From contig JAIPFN010000016.1 in assembly GCA_021736615.1 (NCBI GenBank), positions 1 to 7,584 on the forward strand: 7,584 nt of DNA, read 5' to 3'. This DNA comes from Phycisphaerae bacterium (GTDB taxonomy: Bacteria; Planctomycetota; Phycisphaerae; Sedimentisphaerales; Anaerohalosphaeraceae). Positions 1 through 6,289 of the stretch are shown here, piece by piece (position 1 is the stretch's first letter; every line of letters begins with the position of its first letter). A model generated the notes under the pieces. That model made no database searches, was not told the origin of the DNA, and saw nothing but the letters and a program-made list of their open reading frames with translations. The position numbers and the translations under genes are program-made.

Positions 1-766
1 TCTTCCGATACGGTTGCCGGATACCTTGCCGCATGACAAATTAGGTGAGCTTAAAACAAAATTCGTTCCGATAGTTTCTTCGGGCAAGGCAGCGAAGCTA
101 ATTTTCAGGTCATGGGCAAAACAGTTCAACCACATACCCGACGGGGTAGTTGTAGAAGGGCCCCTTGCAGGCGGACACCTGGGTTTCCGCAAAGAGGACA
201 TCCCGAACCCCGATTTTTCGCTCGATAAGATTTTGCCGGAGGTTATCGACGCGGTAAAGCCATTCGAGGAAAAGTTCGATAAGAAAGTCCCCGTGATCGC
301 TGCGGGAGGCGTGTATACCGGCGAAGACATCTACAAATACATCCAACTTGGCGCCAGCGGCGTGCAGATGGGGACCAGGTTTGTCGCGACAGAAGAATGT
401 GATGCGTCTGACGTGTTTAAAGAAATGTACGTTAGCTGTCAGAAGGAAGACATCATTCTGATCGACAGCCCGGTAGGTCTGCCTGGAAGGGCTATAAGAT
501 GTAAGCTTTTCGACCGCATCATGTCGGGAGAAAAGGAAAAGTTCAAATGTCCCTGGAAGTGCCTGAGAACCTGCGATTTCAAGCATGTACCATATTGCAT
601 TGCCCATGCTCTGAGCCAGGCGAAATTAGGTAATATGGAAGAAGGTTTTGCATTTGCCGGGGCAAACGCCTACAGAGTCGACAAAATCATTCCCGTAAAA
701 GAACTGGTTGAGACTCTAAAACAAGAGTACGAATCGGTTAACGCTACTTCAGACACATTGAAATAA
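1..766 (+). CDS. Nitronate monooxygenase-family FMN oxidoreductase, C-terminal part (5' end off the window)
   Basis: Likely a flavin-dependent oxidoreductase of the nitronate monooxygenase / 2-nitropropane dioxygenase family (TIM barrel, FMN, cytosolic), which oxidises alkyl nitronates or related substrates. The frame is open from base 2, so the gene begins upstream. The TTG at 14 is not a convincing start because the codons before it (Leu-Pro-Ile-Arg) continue the family pattern. Visible family motifs are VVEGPLAGGHLGF (bases about 152-190), the phosphate-binding segment IAAGGVYTGEDI (about 296-331), GASGVQMGTRF (352-384) and the loop SPVGLPGRAIR (468-500). The C-terminal part has four cysteines (codons at 548, 560, 572, 596; C-x3-C-x3-C-x7-C) followed by a FAGANAYRVDKI-type ending, as in the anaerobe-type branch of the family. 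The physiological substrate cannot be read from sequence. Enoyl-ACP reductase FabK is a related alternative, but the Cys-rich tail fits the nitronate monooxygenase-like branch better. The next gene starts 199 bases downstream and probably has its own promoter. Confidence 0.85.
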   Translation, partial: LPIRLPDTLPHDKLGELKTKFVPIVSSGKAAKLIFRSWAKQFNHIPDGVVVEGPLAGGHLGFRKEDIPNPDFSLDKILPEVIDAVKPFEEKFDKKVPVIAAGGVYTGEDIYKYIQLGASGVQMGTRFVATEECDASDVFKEMYVSCQKEDIILIDSPVGLPGRAIRCKLFDRIMSGEKEKFKCPWKCLRTCDFKHVPYCIAHALSQAKLGNMEEGFAFAGANAYRVDKIIPVKELVETLKQEYESVNATSDTLK

Positions 767-772
767 CTCAAA

Positions 773-794
773 CTGACCGGTTGGCCAGGTTCAG
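773..794 (+). terminator. Possible weak terminator hairpin after the oxidoreductase gene
   Basis: Seven bases after the stop codon, CTGACC (773-778) can pair with GGTTCAG (788-794) around one bulged T. An inner GG/CC pair can extend this. No run of T follows, so it is not a classical intrinsic terminator. It may only stabilise the mRNA end. Confidence 0.25.
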
Positions 795-887
795 AATGAA
801 TAATGATTCCAGATAGATACGTGTTTTTCCGTTGAGACTTCCAGTTTTTATGAGATAATAAATGTACCAAGACTTTCCTGCCAATTC

Positions 888-916
888 TTGACAATTGCGC
901 ATTGCTTCCGTAAGAT
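888..916 (+). promoter_or_regulatory. Sigma70-like promoter for the URO-D/rhamnose operon
   Basis: A perfect -35 box, TTGACA (888-893), is followed after exactly 17 bases by TAAGAT (911-916), which matches four of six -10 consensus positions. Transcription would start near 923, about 43 bases before the first ATG of the next gene. It is the best promoter-like signal on the plus strand of the gap and implies that the rhamnose genes are transcribed apart from the upstream oxidoreductase. It is a sequence match only. Confidence 0.45.
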
Positions 917-923
917 TACTGCA

Positions 924-941
924 AATTATGATTGAATAATT
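924..941. promoter_or_regulatory. Palindrome at predicted transcription start (possible operator)
   Basis: AATTAT (924-929) and ATAATT (936-941) form a perfect 6-base inverted repeat around a 6-base spacer. It sits immediately downstream of the predicted start at about 923, a classic place for a repressor to block transcription. A GTTTTT run follows (942-947), so a weak AU-only hairpin is an alternative reading. AT-rich palindromes also arise by chance. Confidence 0.3.
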
Positions 942-965
942 GTTTTTAATCTGAAAGTTGCAATT

Positions 966-2159
966 ATGGGAATGTTTGATACGGCAGGTACGGATATGGG
1001 TACTGAACGTAAAGACAGTACTCTTAAAAAGCTCGAGCGTATGAAAATGTCGCTTTCCGGGCAGGAGCCGGATCGTGTTCCTATCAGCGATTTCTTCTGG
1101 GGAGGTTTTATCAAGCAGTGGCGAAAGGACCTGGGTTTGTCCGATGACGCCAATCCATACTACCATTACGACCTCGACTGGATCGTGACTGTTCCGAATA
1201 TGGACCCGTTTATCCGTTCTTTTGAGACGATTAAGCAAGACGATCAGGAAGTGATTGTAAAGACCGGCTTTAATGCAATTATGCGTAAGAAGTTCGATGC
1301 TCCCATGCCGGAGTTTTTGGATTTTGAAACTGATACTATGGAGAAACTTGAGGCGTTGGAGTTTGACGATCCTTATGACAAAAGGCGTTATTTCGAGTTT
1401 GGCGACAATCAGATCGCAGGTGTCGGCGACGGTTTTGAAAGAAACTCTCCGCCATGGGTCGAGACGGTCAAGTCGCTGTATCCGGATTTTCCGGTTTTCG
1501 GAAGTATTATAGAAGTTAACGAATGCCTCACTCGCCTGATAGGTCCGGAAAATAATATGTTCTGGATTGGTATGTATCCCGAACGCATGAGTAAGGTGAT
1601 CGCCAGGATCGGGCGGTTCTATCTGGACTGCGCAAAGGCCCAGATCGATGCCGCCGAAGGCTTCCTTGACGGTTTCGTGATATGGGGCGATGTTGCGTAT
1701 AAGAACAATATGTTCTTTTCGCCGGACTACTGGCGGGAGAATTTCAAGCCATGGGTAAAGGCAATCGCAGAGCATGCTCATTCTAAGGGGTTGATGGTCA
1801 TATACCACGGCTGTGGGGATGTGAGCAAAATTCTGGAAGACTATATCGAAGTGGGTATCGATGCGATGAATCCGCTGGAGGCAAAGGCCGATCTCGATGC
1901 GGTCGAACTTCGCAAAAAATTCGGCCTGAGACTGGGCATCTGCGGAAACAGCAATATGCAGGTGTGGGAAACCGGTGATAAGGATCTGATCCGAAAAGAG
2001 GTTCTACGTAAGCTCAACGCAGCTAAGGGCGGCAAGTACATTTTCCAGTCCGACCATTCCGTCGCCAGTAATATCTCCGGGCACACCTATGATTACATCG
2101 TCAAGCTTGTTCGTGAGTATGGAAATTATCCGCTAAACCTCGGCGAATATGATCTGTAA
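966..2159 (+). CDS. Uroporphyrinogen decarboxylase-family protein (methyltransferase-like, not HemE)
   Basis: This 397-residue cytosolic protein has the URO-D/MtaA-type TIM-barrel fold. The N-terminal family signature GQEPDRVPISDFFWGG is at residues 32-47 and a barrel strand with GFVIWGD at about 236-242. The segment YHGCGDV (280-286) supplies the H-x-C pair (H281, C283) used by cobamide methyltransferases of this family to bind zinc. DAMNPLEAKADLD then FGLRLGICGN (C326) follow, and near the end SDHSVAS (362-368). The PRWxMRQAGR-like N-terminal motif of true HemE is absent, so a haem role is unlikely. The substrate is unknown. Family members act as corrinoid or coenzyme M methyltransferases or have no assigned function. 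It heads a likely operon with rhaM (64-base gap) and rhaT, which suggests a link to rhamnose use. ATG 966 gives the longest frame but has no good Shine-Dalgarno. ATG 996 (residue 11), 7 bases after AGG, is a reasonable alternative and fits typical family N-termini better. Confidence 0.88.
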   Translation: MGMFDTAGTDMGTERKDSTLKKLERMKMSLSGQEPDRVPISDFFWGGFIKQWRKDLGLSDDANPYYHYDLDWIVTVPNMDPFIRSFETIKQDDQEVIVKTGFNAIMRKKFDAPMPEFLDFETDTMEKLEALEFDDPYDKRRYFEFGDNQIAGVGDGFERNSPPWVETVKSLYPDFPVFGSIIEVNECLTRLIGPENNMFWIGMYPERMSKVIARIGRFYLDCAKAQIDAAEGFLDGFVIWGDVAYKNNMFFSPDYWRENFKPWVKAIAEHAHSKGLMVIYHGCGDVSKILEDYIEVGIDAMNPLEAKADLDAVELRKKFGLRLGICGNSNMQVWETGDKDLIRKEVLRKLNAAKGGKYIFQSDHSVASNISGHTYDYIVKLVREYGNYPLNLGEYDL

Positions 2160-2175
2160 ACCGCATGGATAAGAA

Positions 2176-2205
2176 CCACGAATCAACACCAATAAACACG
2201 AATTA
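2176..2205. repeat. Three tandem degenerate 10-base units, CACGAAT-like
   Basis: Three in-phase 10-base units lie just upstream of rhaM: CCACGAATCA (2176-2185), ACACCAATAA (2186-2195) and ACACGAATTA (2196-2205). They share the pattern [A/C]CAC[G/C]AAT-N-A. They occupy the gap between the URO-D-like gene and rhaM and end six bases before the rhaM Shine-Dalgarno. From memory, similar ACACGAAT iterations occur between genes in many bacterial genomes, and their role is not established. Confidence 0.5.
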
Positions 2206-2210
2206 TTTAT

Positions 2211-2215
2211 GGAGA
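2211..2215 (+). promoter_or_regulatory. Ribosome binding site that sets the rhaM start
   Basis: GGAGA (2211-2215), with the GGAG core ending 9 bases before ATG 2224, is the obvious Shine-Dalgarno. An in-frame ATG at 2209 overlaps this motif and has no Shine-Dalgarno of its own, so 2224 is the better start. Confidence 0.7.
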
Positions 2216-2223
2216 TATATACT

Positions 2224-2562
2224 ATGAAGCGATATGGGTCTGTTATTGGCGTTAGAGAAGAAAAGATCGACGAGTACAAAGAATTGCATGCGGCGGTTTG
2301 GCCGGATGTCTTGAAGATGATCAGCGATTGCAATATTACAAATTACTCGATTTATCTTCGCAAAATGCCCGATGGCAAATATTATCTGTTTAGCTACTTC
2401 GAATATACCGGCGATGACTTCGCTGCCGATTGCGCAAAGATGGCTGCCGATGCGACTACCCAGAAGTGGTGGGATGTTTGCATGCCTTGCCAGCAGCCCC
2501 TTGAGGATCGCGCAGAGGGTCAGTGGTGGGCGGATATGGAAGAGGTGTTCCACTGCGATTGA
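2224..2562 (+). CDS. rhaM: L-rhamnose mutarotase
   Basis: This 112-residue protein interconverts the alpha and beta anomers of L-rhamnose in the cytoplasm and so feeds L-rhamnose isomerase with its preferred anomer. Sequence and length match the RhaM/YiiL family (alpha/beta-barrel dimer) end to end. The N-terminal MKRYGSVIGV strand is followed by EYKELHAAVWP, carrying Y18 and H22 at the positions of the E. coli catalytic Tyr and His. Then come NYSIYL (40-45), FSYFEYTGDDF (56-66), the paired tryptophans of QKWWDVCMPCQ (80-90) and the ending GQWWADMEEVFH (99-110). ATG 2224 is chosen because it has a GGAG at proper distance; a frame-extending ATG at 2209 would add five residues. It lies between the URO-D-like gene and rhaT, with a 51-base gap to the first rhaT ATG, and is most likely co-transcribed with both. 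Nothing looks broken, and the assignment is firm. Confidence 0.96.
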   Translation: MKRYGSVIGVREEKIDEYKELHAAVWPDVLKMISDCNITNYSIYLRKMPDGKYYLFSYFEYTGDDFAADCAKMAADATTQKWWDVCMPCQQPLEDRAEGQWWADMEEVFHCD

Positions 2563-2568
2563 TAACCG

Positions 2569-2589
2569 GTTTTTGCCCTGAACAAAAAC
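2569..2589 (+). repeat. Inverted repeat between rhaM and rhaT
   Basis: GTTTTTG (2569-2575) and CAAAAAC (2583-2589) form a perfect 7-base stem with a 7-base loop, starting seven bases after the rhaM stop and ending 12 bases before the rhaT Shine-Dalgarno. No T run follows the stem, so it does not look like a terminator. It could modulate rhaT translation or mRNA decay. Confidence 0.45.
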
Positions 2590-2601
2590 TCGATATTTAT
2601 T

Positions 2602-2607
2602 AAGGGA
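2602..2607 (+). promoter_or_regulatory. Ribosome binding site of rhaT
   Basis: AAGGGA (2602-2607) is followed directly by three consecutive ATG codons at 2608, 2611 and 2614. Only the third leaves a workable 6-base spacing, which is why 2614 is taken as the start. Confidence 0.55.
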
Positions 2608-2613
2608 ATGATG

Positions 2614-3684
2614 ATGATACCAATTACTCCAAACCCGGTCGCCGGCGTGGCCCTTCATGGAACAGGCGCTTTGTTAGCGGCTAACTGTTATGCTCCGCAA
2701 AAGTTTATCCGCAACTGGTCGTGGGAGACGTTCTGGATCGTTCAAGCGGCGTTTTGCTGGCTGATCTGGCCGATAGTCGGTGCTATGCTCACTATCCCGG
2801 AACTCGGTGCGGTAATTACAGAGGCTTTGGATAAGTATCCGAAGGAGCTTGCTTTTTCGTTTTTGTTTAGCCTTGCTTACGGTGTTGGGGGGATTGCCTT
2901 TAACTACTCGATCAGGTACATTGGTTTTTCTCTTACATACGCTATTGCCGTTGGCCTGTCGGGTATTCTCGGTGCGATTGTTCCGCCGCTGGTTCGTGGT
3001 GAGCTAATGGATGAAATGGCCAAACCAGGTGCTGTCTGGATTATTACCGGTATGGCGGCAGGAACTCTTGGCATTGCTTTTTGCGGAGTTGCAGGACGGT
3101 TCAAAGAGCTTGGCCTTAGCGAAAAGGAAGGCGGCAAGGGTGAGTTTTCACTTATCAAAGGATTGCTGCTTTCTATATTGGCAGGGATTCTTTCGGCTGT
3201 TTATGGTTTTGCGATTGAAGTAACCGCACCGGTTATTCAAATAGCCGCCGAACACGGTGCCGGTCATTGGCAGGGAAATATCGCTTACCTGACGGCTAAC
3301 ACGGGGGCATTTGTTACCTCGGTGATCTATGCTTTGTTCCTTGCCCGGAAAAATCGCTCGATTAGAGAATTTGTCAAAATTGAAAAGACTGATGAAAAGG
3401 CCAGTTTGTTCGGCAACTACGTACTTGCGATGCTTGTCGGTACTCTCTGGTACGGCCAGTTCTTCTTTTACAATCTTGGCCACGTGCGAATGGGCAAGGA
3501 TTACGAGTTTACAAGCTGGGCGATTCACATGACCATGCTGGTTTTGCTGAGTAACCTGACGGGTGTATTTTTCCGCGAGTGGAAAGGCTGCAACCGCCGG
3601 ACAATTATTTTCATTGTGCTGGGTCTAGCTGTTTTAATGGCGGCAGTTGTGATGCTCACGTATGGTAACTATATAGCCAGTTAA
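2614..3684 (+). CDS. rhaT: L-rhamnose/proton symporter
   Basis: RhaT carries L-rhamnose into the cell with protons across the inner membrane. It belongs to the drug/metabolite transporter superfamily and usually has ten membrane helices. This copy has 356 residues from ATG 2614 (E. coli about 344). It is strongly hydrophobic, with helix-length stretches throughout. Recognisable RhaT segments are the N-terminal YAPQKFIRNWSWETFW (residues 26-41, like the E. coli YAPFKKVKKWSWETMW), the SIRYIGFSLTYAIAVGLSGILG region and a central loop (KELGLSEKEGGKGEFSLIKG). Toward the C-terminus come LWYGQFFFYNLGHVRMG, YEFTSWAIHM and the FFREWKGCNRR loop before the last helix. Three ATGs are stacked at 2608, 2611 and 2614, and the Shine-Dalgarno spacing favours 2614. 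It is the last gene of the rhamnose set; the next gene converges on it. No rhamnose isomerase, kinase or aldolase gene is adjacent, so the pathway must be completed elsewhere. Confidence 0.95.
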   Translation: MIPITPNPVAGVALHGTGALLAANCYAPQKFIRNWSWETFWIVQAAFCWLIWPIVGAMLTIPELGAVITEALDKYPKELAFSFLFSLAYGVGGIAFNYSIRYIGFSLTYAIAVGLSGILGAIVPPLVRGELMDEMAKPGAVWIITGMAAGTLGIAFCGVAGRFKELGLSEKEGGKGEFSLIKGLLLSILAGILSAVYGFAIEVTAPVIQIAAEHGAGHWQGNIAYLTANTGAFVTSVIYALFLARKNRSIREFVKIEKTDEKASLFGNYVLAMLVGTLWYGQFFFYNLGHVRMGKDYEFTSWAIHMTMLVLLSNLTGVFFREWKGCNRRTIIFIVLGLAVLMAAVVMLTYGNYIAS

Positions 3685-3732
3685 CCCTGGCAATACAAAA
3701 CTGTTTGCTCTATTCCAATGCACTATAATATG

Positions 3733-3797
3733 TGAATCTATTTAGCATGAACGCTGGTGGTTAAGAGTAAACTGATCAGCGTGACTAAGCAGATTCA
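3733..3797. terminator. Long imperfect hairpin in the convergent gap (possible two-way transcription end)
   Basis: Nested inverted repeats stack into one extended stem. TGAATCT (3733-3739) pairs with AGATTCA (3791-3797). TTTAG (3741-3745) pairs with CTAAG (3785-3789) with one wobble. ACGCTGGT (3751-3758) pairs with ATCAGCGT (3775-3782) with one wobble. A 16-base loop closes it. It lies between the rhaT stop and the stop of the opposite-strand gene, where a two-way terminator would be expected. There is no clean T run on either side, so intrinsic termination is uncertain. Confidence 0.4.
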
Positions 3798-3821
3798 TTT
3801 GATATTTATTGCGAATACCCT

Positions 3822-6269
3822 TTATTTTTCGTTATTTACCTTGCGAATTTCCAGCAGGCCGGCTGGCGGTACTTTCCAGGCTTTTGCCCCTGCACCGATA
3901 GCCTCTACAGTCTCGCTCACCACTTTTCCGCGGGTATCGAAGATGCGGATTCGGGCATTGCCGAAATCCTTGCTGAACAGCACCACGACCCCATCTGAAT
4001 TTGACTGGCCGTTTACCACATCGATCTTCGCCGGTGCATCAGAGCCGGGTTTTACGATCATATCCTGATAGAGGGCAGCGATAAGTTTATCGTCAGTCCG
4101 TGCTGATACCATCGGGTAGTTTTGTCCGGGAGAGACAGGCATAAACTCGCCGTCGAGCAGTACGTCGCGGTTGGTTTTGCAATAGTTCATCCAGAAACCG
4201 ATCATATCCCGGTGGTCCTGGGAAACTTCTGAGAGCCTTACGGATATCTGCGGGACAGCAAACAGTATATTAAGAATTTGCAGGGCTGCGGTCTCGACCG
4301 GCTCGTCCGGGTGCCAGATTATCGGGTCGCTGTGTACGGTGGTGTTATCGCAGAGCAGCCGAACATCAACGGTGAGTTTGCGGTTAACTGCGGCTGTATA
4401 GGGGCAATCGACCGCGCGAAACGCATTGCCGTACTTGCGCATCAAAGGGCCGTTGTACGGTTGACGGAACTCGATTGCGATATCGGGTTTTATATTTCGA
4501 AGTCTTGCCATAACATCCGTCAGTAACCGGTCAACTGCCTTGTCAACAGAGGCATAATCGCGTCCGTCTTCGGCAGTGAGAACAGTTTTACCGTCCGGGG
4601 CGAACATACCAATAAAGTCAAGTTTCAGACCGTCGAGCCCCCAGTCGCGAACAGCATTTTCATATATTCCGATCAGATATTCTCGCACCTCGGGATAACG
4701 CGGATCAAGGACGTGTGCCTGCAAACCAGAACTGAATTTCAGCGTCTTGCCTTCAAATTTCTTGATCGCCTCGGATTTAATACCGGCCATAGGTACCGAA
4801 TACCAGAGCCATATCTTCTGGTCGAGTGCGTGGATACGATCGACAAAGCCTTTCATGTCAGGTATACGTTCTGGCTTCCAGTCGCCGGTGTATGCGTAAC
4901 CGCGGTTGGAATCCAATGTCTGCCAGCCGTCATCGACGATAACGCCTTCAAGACCGAGTTCGCCGCCGATGCGACAGTCTTCGACGATTCTATCCGGATC
5001 AACACTCTGGTGATAGTTATACCAGGTCGAGTAAACCGGCACACGCACAGCTTCGGGGACGGGAGCGGGCGTATAATTGTCCTGCGCGGCCCACCATTTT
5101 GCGGTATCCTTGAGAACCTTGTAGTATGGTTTTGAGCGGCTGTCAAAACGCAGGGTGACCTGGTATTTTTCCAGTACAGGATGTTTTTCCTTGAACAGGC
5201 TTGCGGTGAAATACATACGGCCGTCCTCTTCCTTGACCCCGCCTCGGATCGTGATCGGACGCAAGCAGTCAGAGAATGCAACTGTAAAGCGGTTCTGGTC
5301 GGCCTGGCTGATATAGGTTATCAAAGGAGCACGCTGGACGGCGCGTGATTCGATCCTGGTACCTCCGAAATCAAGCTTTTCCTTGCTATAGTCAGATACC
5401 CAGACGCTGTCGATGTCAACTGTAGGGATATCCCATTTAATGTCGAACGCCGGCGGAGCAGCCCCTTTGTCGGACTCAAGCGTCAAAGTTGCCAGCATCA
5501 CGCCCGCCTCGGGGTATTCCACGTCCCATACTGCCTTGAACGTGCCAAGGTCACTTTCGATAGAAATATCCTTCGGGTTAACACTTAATGTAGGCGATTT
5601 GTCTGTGCCTGTTTTGCCCGTGATCGCCTTGCAGACTGTTTCTGCTATGATTTTCGCACCAGCGGCATTGGGATGTACCGTATCCGGGAACAACTCCTTT
5701 TTGCCGCTAAGGGCCGTGTACAGGTCGATGATCTTAACGTTTGTTTTTTTTGCAACTACATCTATCAAAGGCATGACTTCTTCTTTCATGACCTTGTCGG
5801 TGATTCCCCATTGCCCGGGGTAAGCCGGAACCGGGTAGCATATCCAGACAGTCGGTTTGCTGTCGAGTTTTTGAAAACTTTGGACCAGTTCGACATAGTC
5901 TCCGACGTACTCGGCTTTATGTTTCCAGTTACCCGGTTTTGAATCGTTCGTCCCAAGCTTTATGACCACGGCATCAGGCTTAAACGCAAGGGCATTCTTA
6001 TATGCGTTCAGATTCCAATAAGGTTTGTTGCCTTTCTTGAGCAAAGTCGCGGCGTTAACGCCGAAGTTTTCAACCGTAGAATATTCCCCAAGCATACCGG
6101 CGAGTTGTGCGGGATAACTATTATTGACCCGATCATTTATACCGGCCCCATAAGTAATGCTGTCGCCAACACAAGCTACACGGATCGATACCGGTTCTGC
6201 GGCAAATACCGTCAGAGAGGACAGAAACAAAGCAGATACAATAATTAAGTTGAACAATCTTCTTTTCAT
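3822..6269 (-). CDS. Exported SGNH/GDSL esterase - GH36-type glycosidase fusion protein
   Basis: This 815-residue two-domain enzyme has a signal peptide (MKRR, a hydrophobic core, cleavage near A23/A24), so it acts outside the cytoplasm. Residues about 28-215 are an SGNH hydrolase with all blocks: GDS (S37), the glycine block around G70, GTND (N108) and DTVH (D196, H199), typical of carbohydrate acetyl-esterases. Residues about 226-400 look like the beta-rich N-terminal domain of GH36-type enzymes. Residues about 410-700 are a barrel resembling alpha-galactosidase/raffinose synthase (GH36, Sip1-like): TWYNYHQ, VDDGWQ (445-450), DWKPE, then GLKLDF with candidate nucleophile D551 and FRAVDCP with candidate acid/base D621. 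A beta-type tail ends the protein. The glycan target is unknown; an acetylated alpha-galactoside-containing polysaccharide is a guess. ATG 6269 has AGGAGA at the right distance and begins the signal peptide; an in-frame ATG 17 codons upstream lacks both. The gene converges on rhaT. Confidence 0.9.
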   Translation of the reverse strand: MKRRLFNLIIVSALFLSSLTVFAAEPVSIRVACVGDSITYGAGINDRVNNSYPAQLAGMLGEYSTVENFGVNAATLLKKGNKPYWNLNAYKNALAFKPDAVVIKLGTNDSKPGNWKHKAEYVGDYVELVQSFQKLDSKPTVWICYPVPAYPGQWGITDKVMKEEVMPLIDVVAKKTNVKIIDLYTALSGKKELFPDTVHPNAAGAKIIAETVCKAITGKTGTDKSPTLSVNPKDISIESDLGTFKAVWDVEYPEAGVMLATLTLESDKGAAPPAFDIKWDIPTVDIDSVWVSDYSKEKLDFGGTRIESRAVQRAPLITYISQADQNRFTVAFSDCLRPITIRGGVKEEDGRMYFTASLFKEKHPVLEKYQVTLRFDSRSKPYYKVLKDTAKWWAAQDNYTPAPVPEAVRVPVYSTWYNYHQSVDPDRIVEDCRIGGELGLEGVIVDDGWQTLDSNRGYAYTGDWKPERIPDMKGFVDRIHALDQKIWLWYSVPMAGIKSEAIKKFEGKTLKFSSGLQAHVLDPRYPEVREYLIGIYENAVRDWGLDGLKLDFIGMFAPDGKTVLTAEDGRDYASVDKAVDRLLTDVMARLRNIKPDIAIEFRQPYNGPLMRKYGNAFRAVDCPYTAAVNRKLTVDVRLLCDNTTVHSDPIIWHPDEPVETAALQILNILFAVPQISVRLSEVSQDHRDMIGFWMNYCKTNRDVLLDGEFMPVSPGQNYPMVSARTDDKLIAALYQDMIVKPGSDAPAKIDVVNGQSNSDGVVVLFSKDFGNARIRIFDTRGKVVSETVEAIGAGAKAWKVPPAGLLEIRKVNNEK

Positions 6270-6273
6270 AACA

Positions 6274-6279
6274 TCTCCT
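6274..6279 (-). promoter_or_regulatory. Ribosome binding site of the esterase-glycosidase gene
   Basis: On the minus strand AGGAGA (6279 down to 6274) stands 4 bases, and its AGGAG core 5 bases, before ATG 6269. It decides the start in favour of 6269 over the in-frame ATG at 6320. Confidence 0.75.
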
Positions 6280-6289
6280 GTTTGAGAAT

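Noticed and set aside
768..1808. Long open frame on the minus strand (346 codons) opposite the URO-D-like gene
   Set aside because: It lies antisense to a clear family protein, resembles no known protein, and has no convincing Shine-Dalgarno. It is a mirror of the codon bias on the plus strand.
966..2159. HemE (haem-pathway uroporphyrinogen decarboxylase)
   Set aside because: The HemE N-terminal substrate-binding motif is absent, the protein carries an HxC metal motif instead, and its neighbours are sugar genes.
3733..3797. Integron attC-like recombination site
   Set aside because: The stem is of similar size, but the required RYYYAAC and GTTRRRY core boxes are missing at its ends, and no integrase or cassette genes are present.
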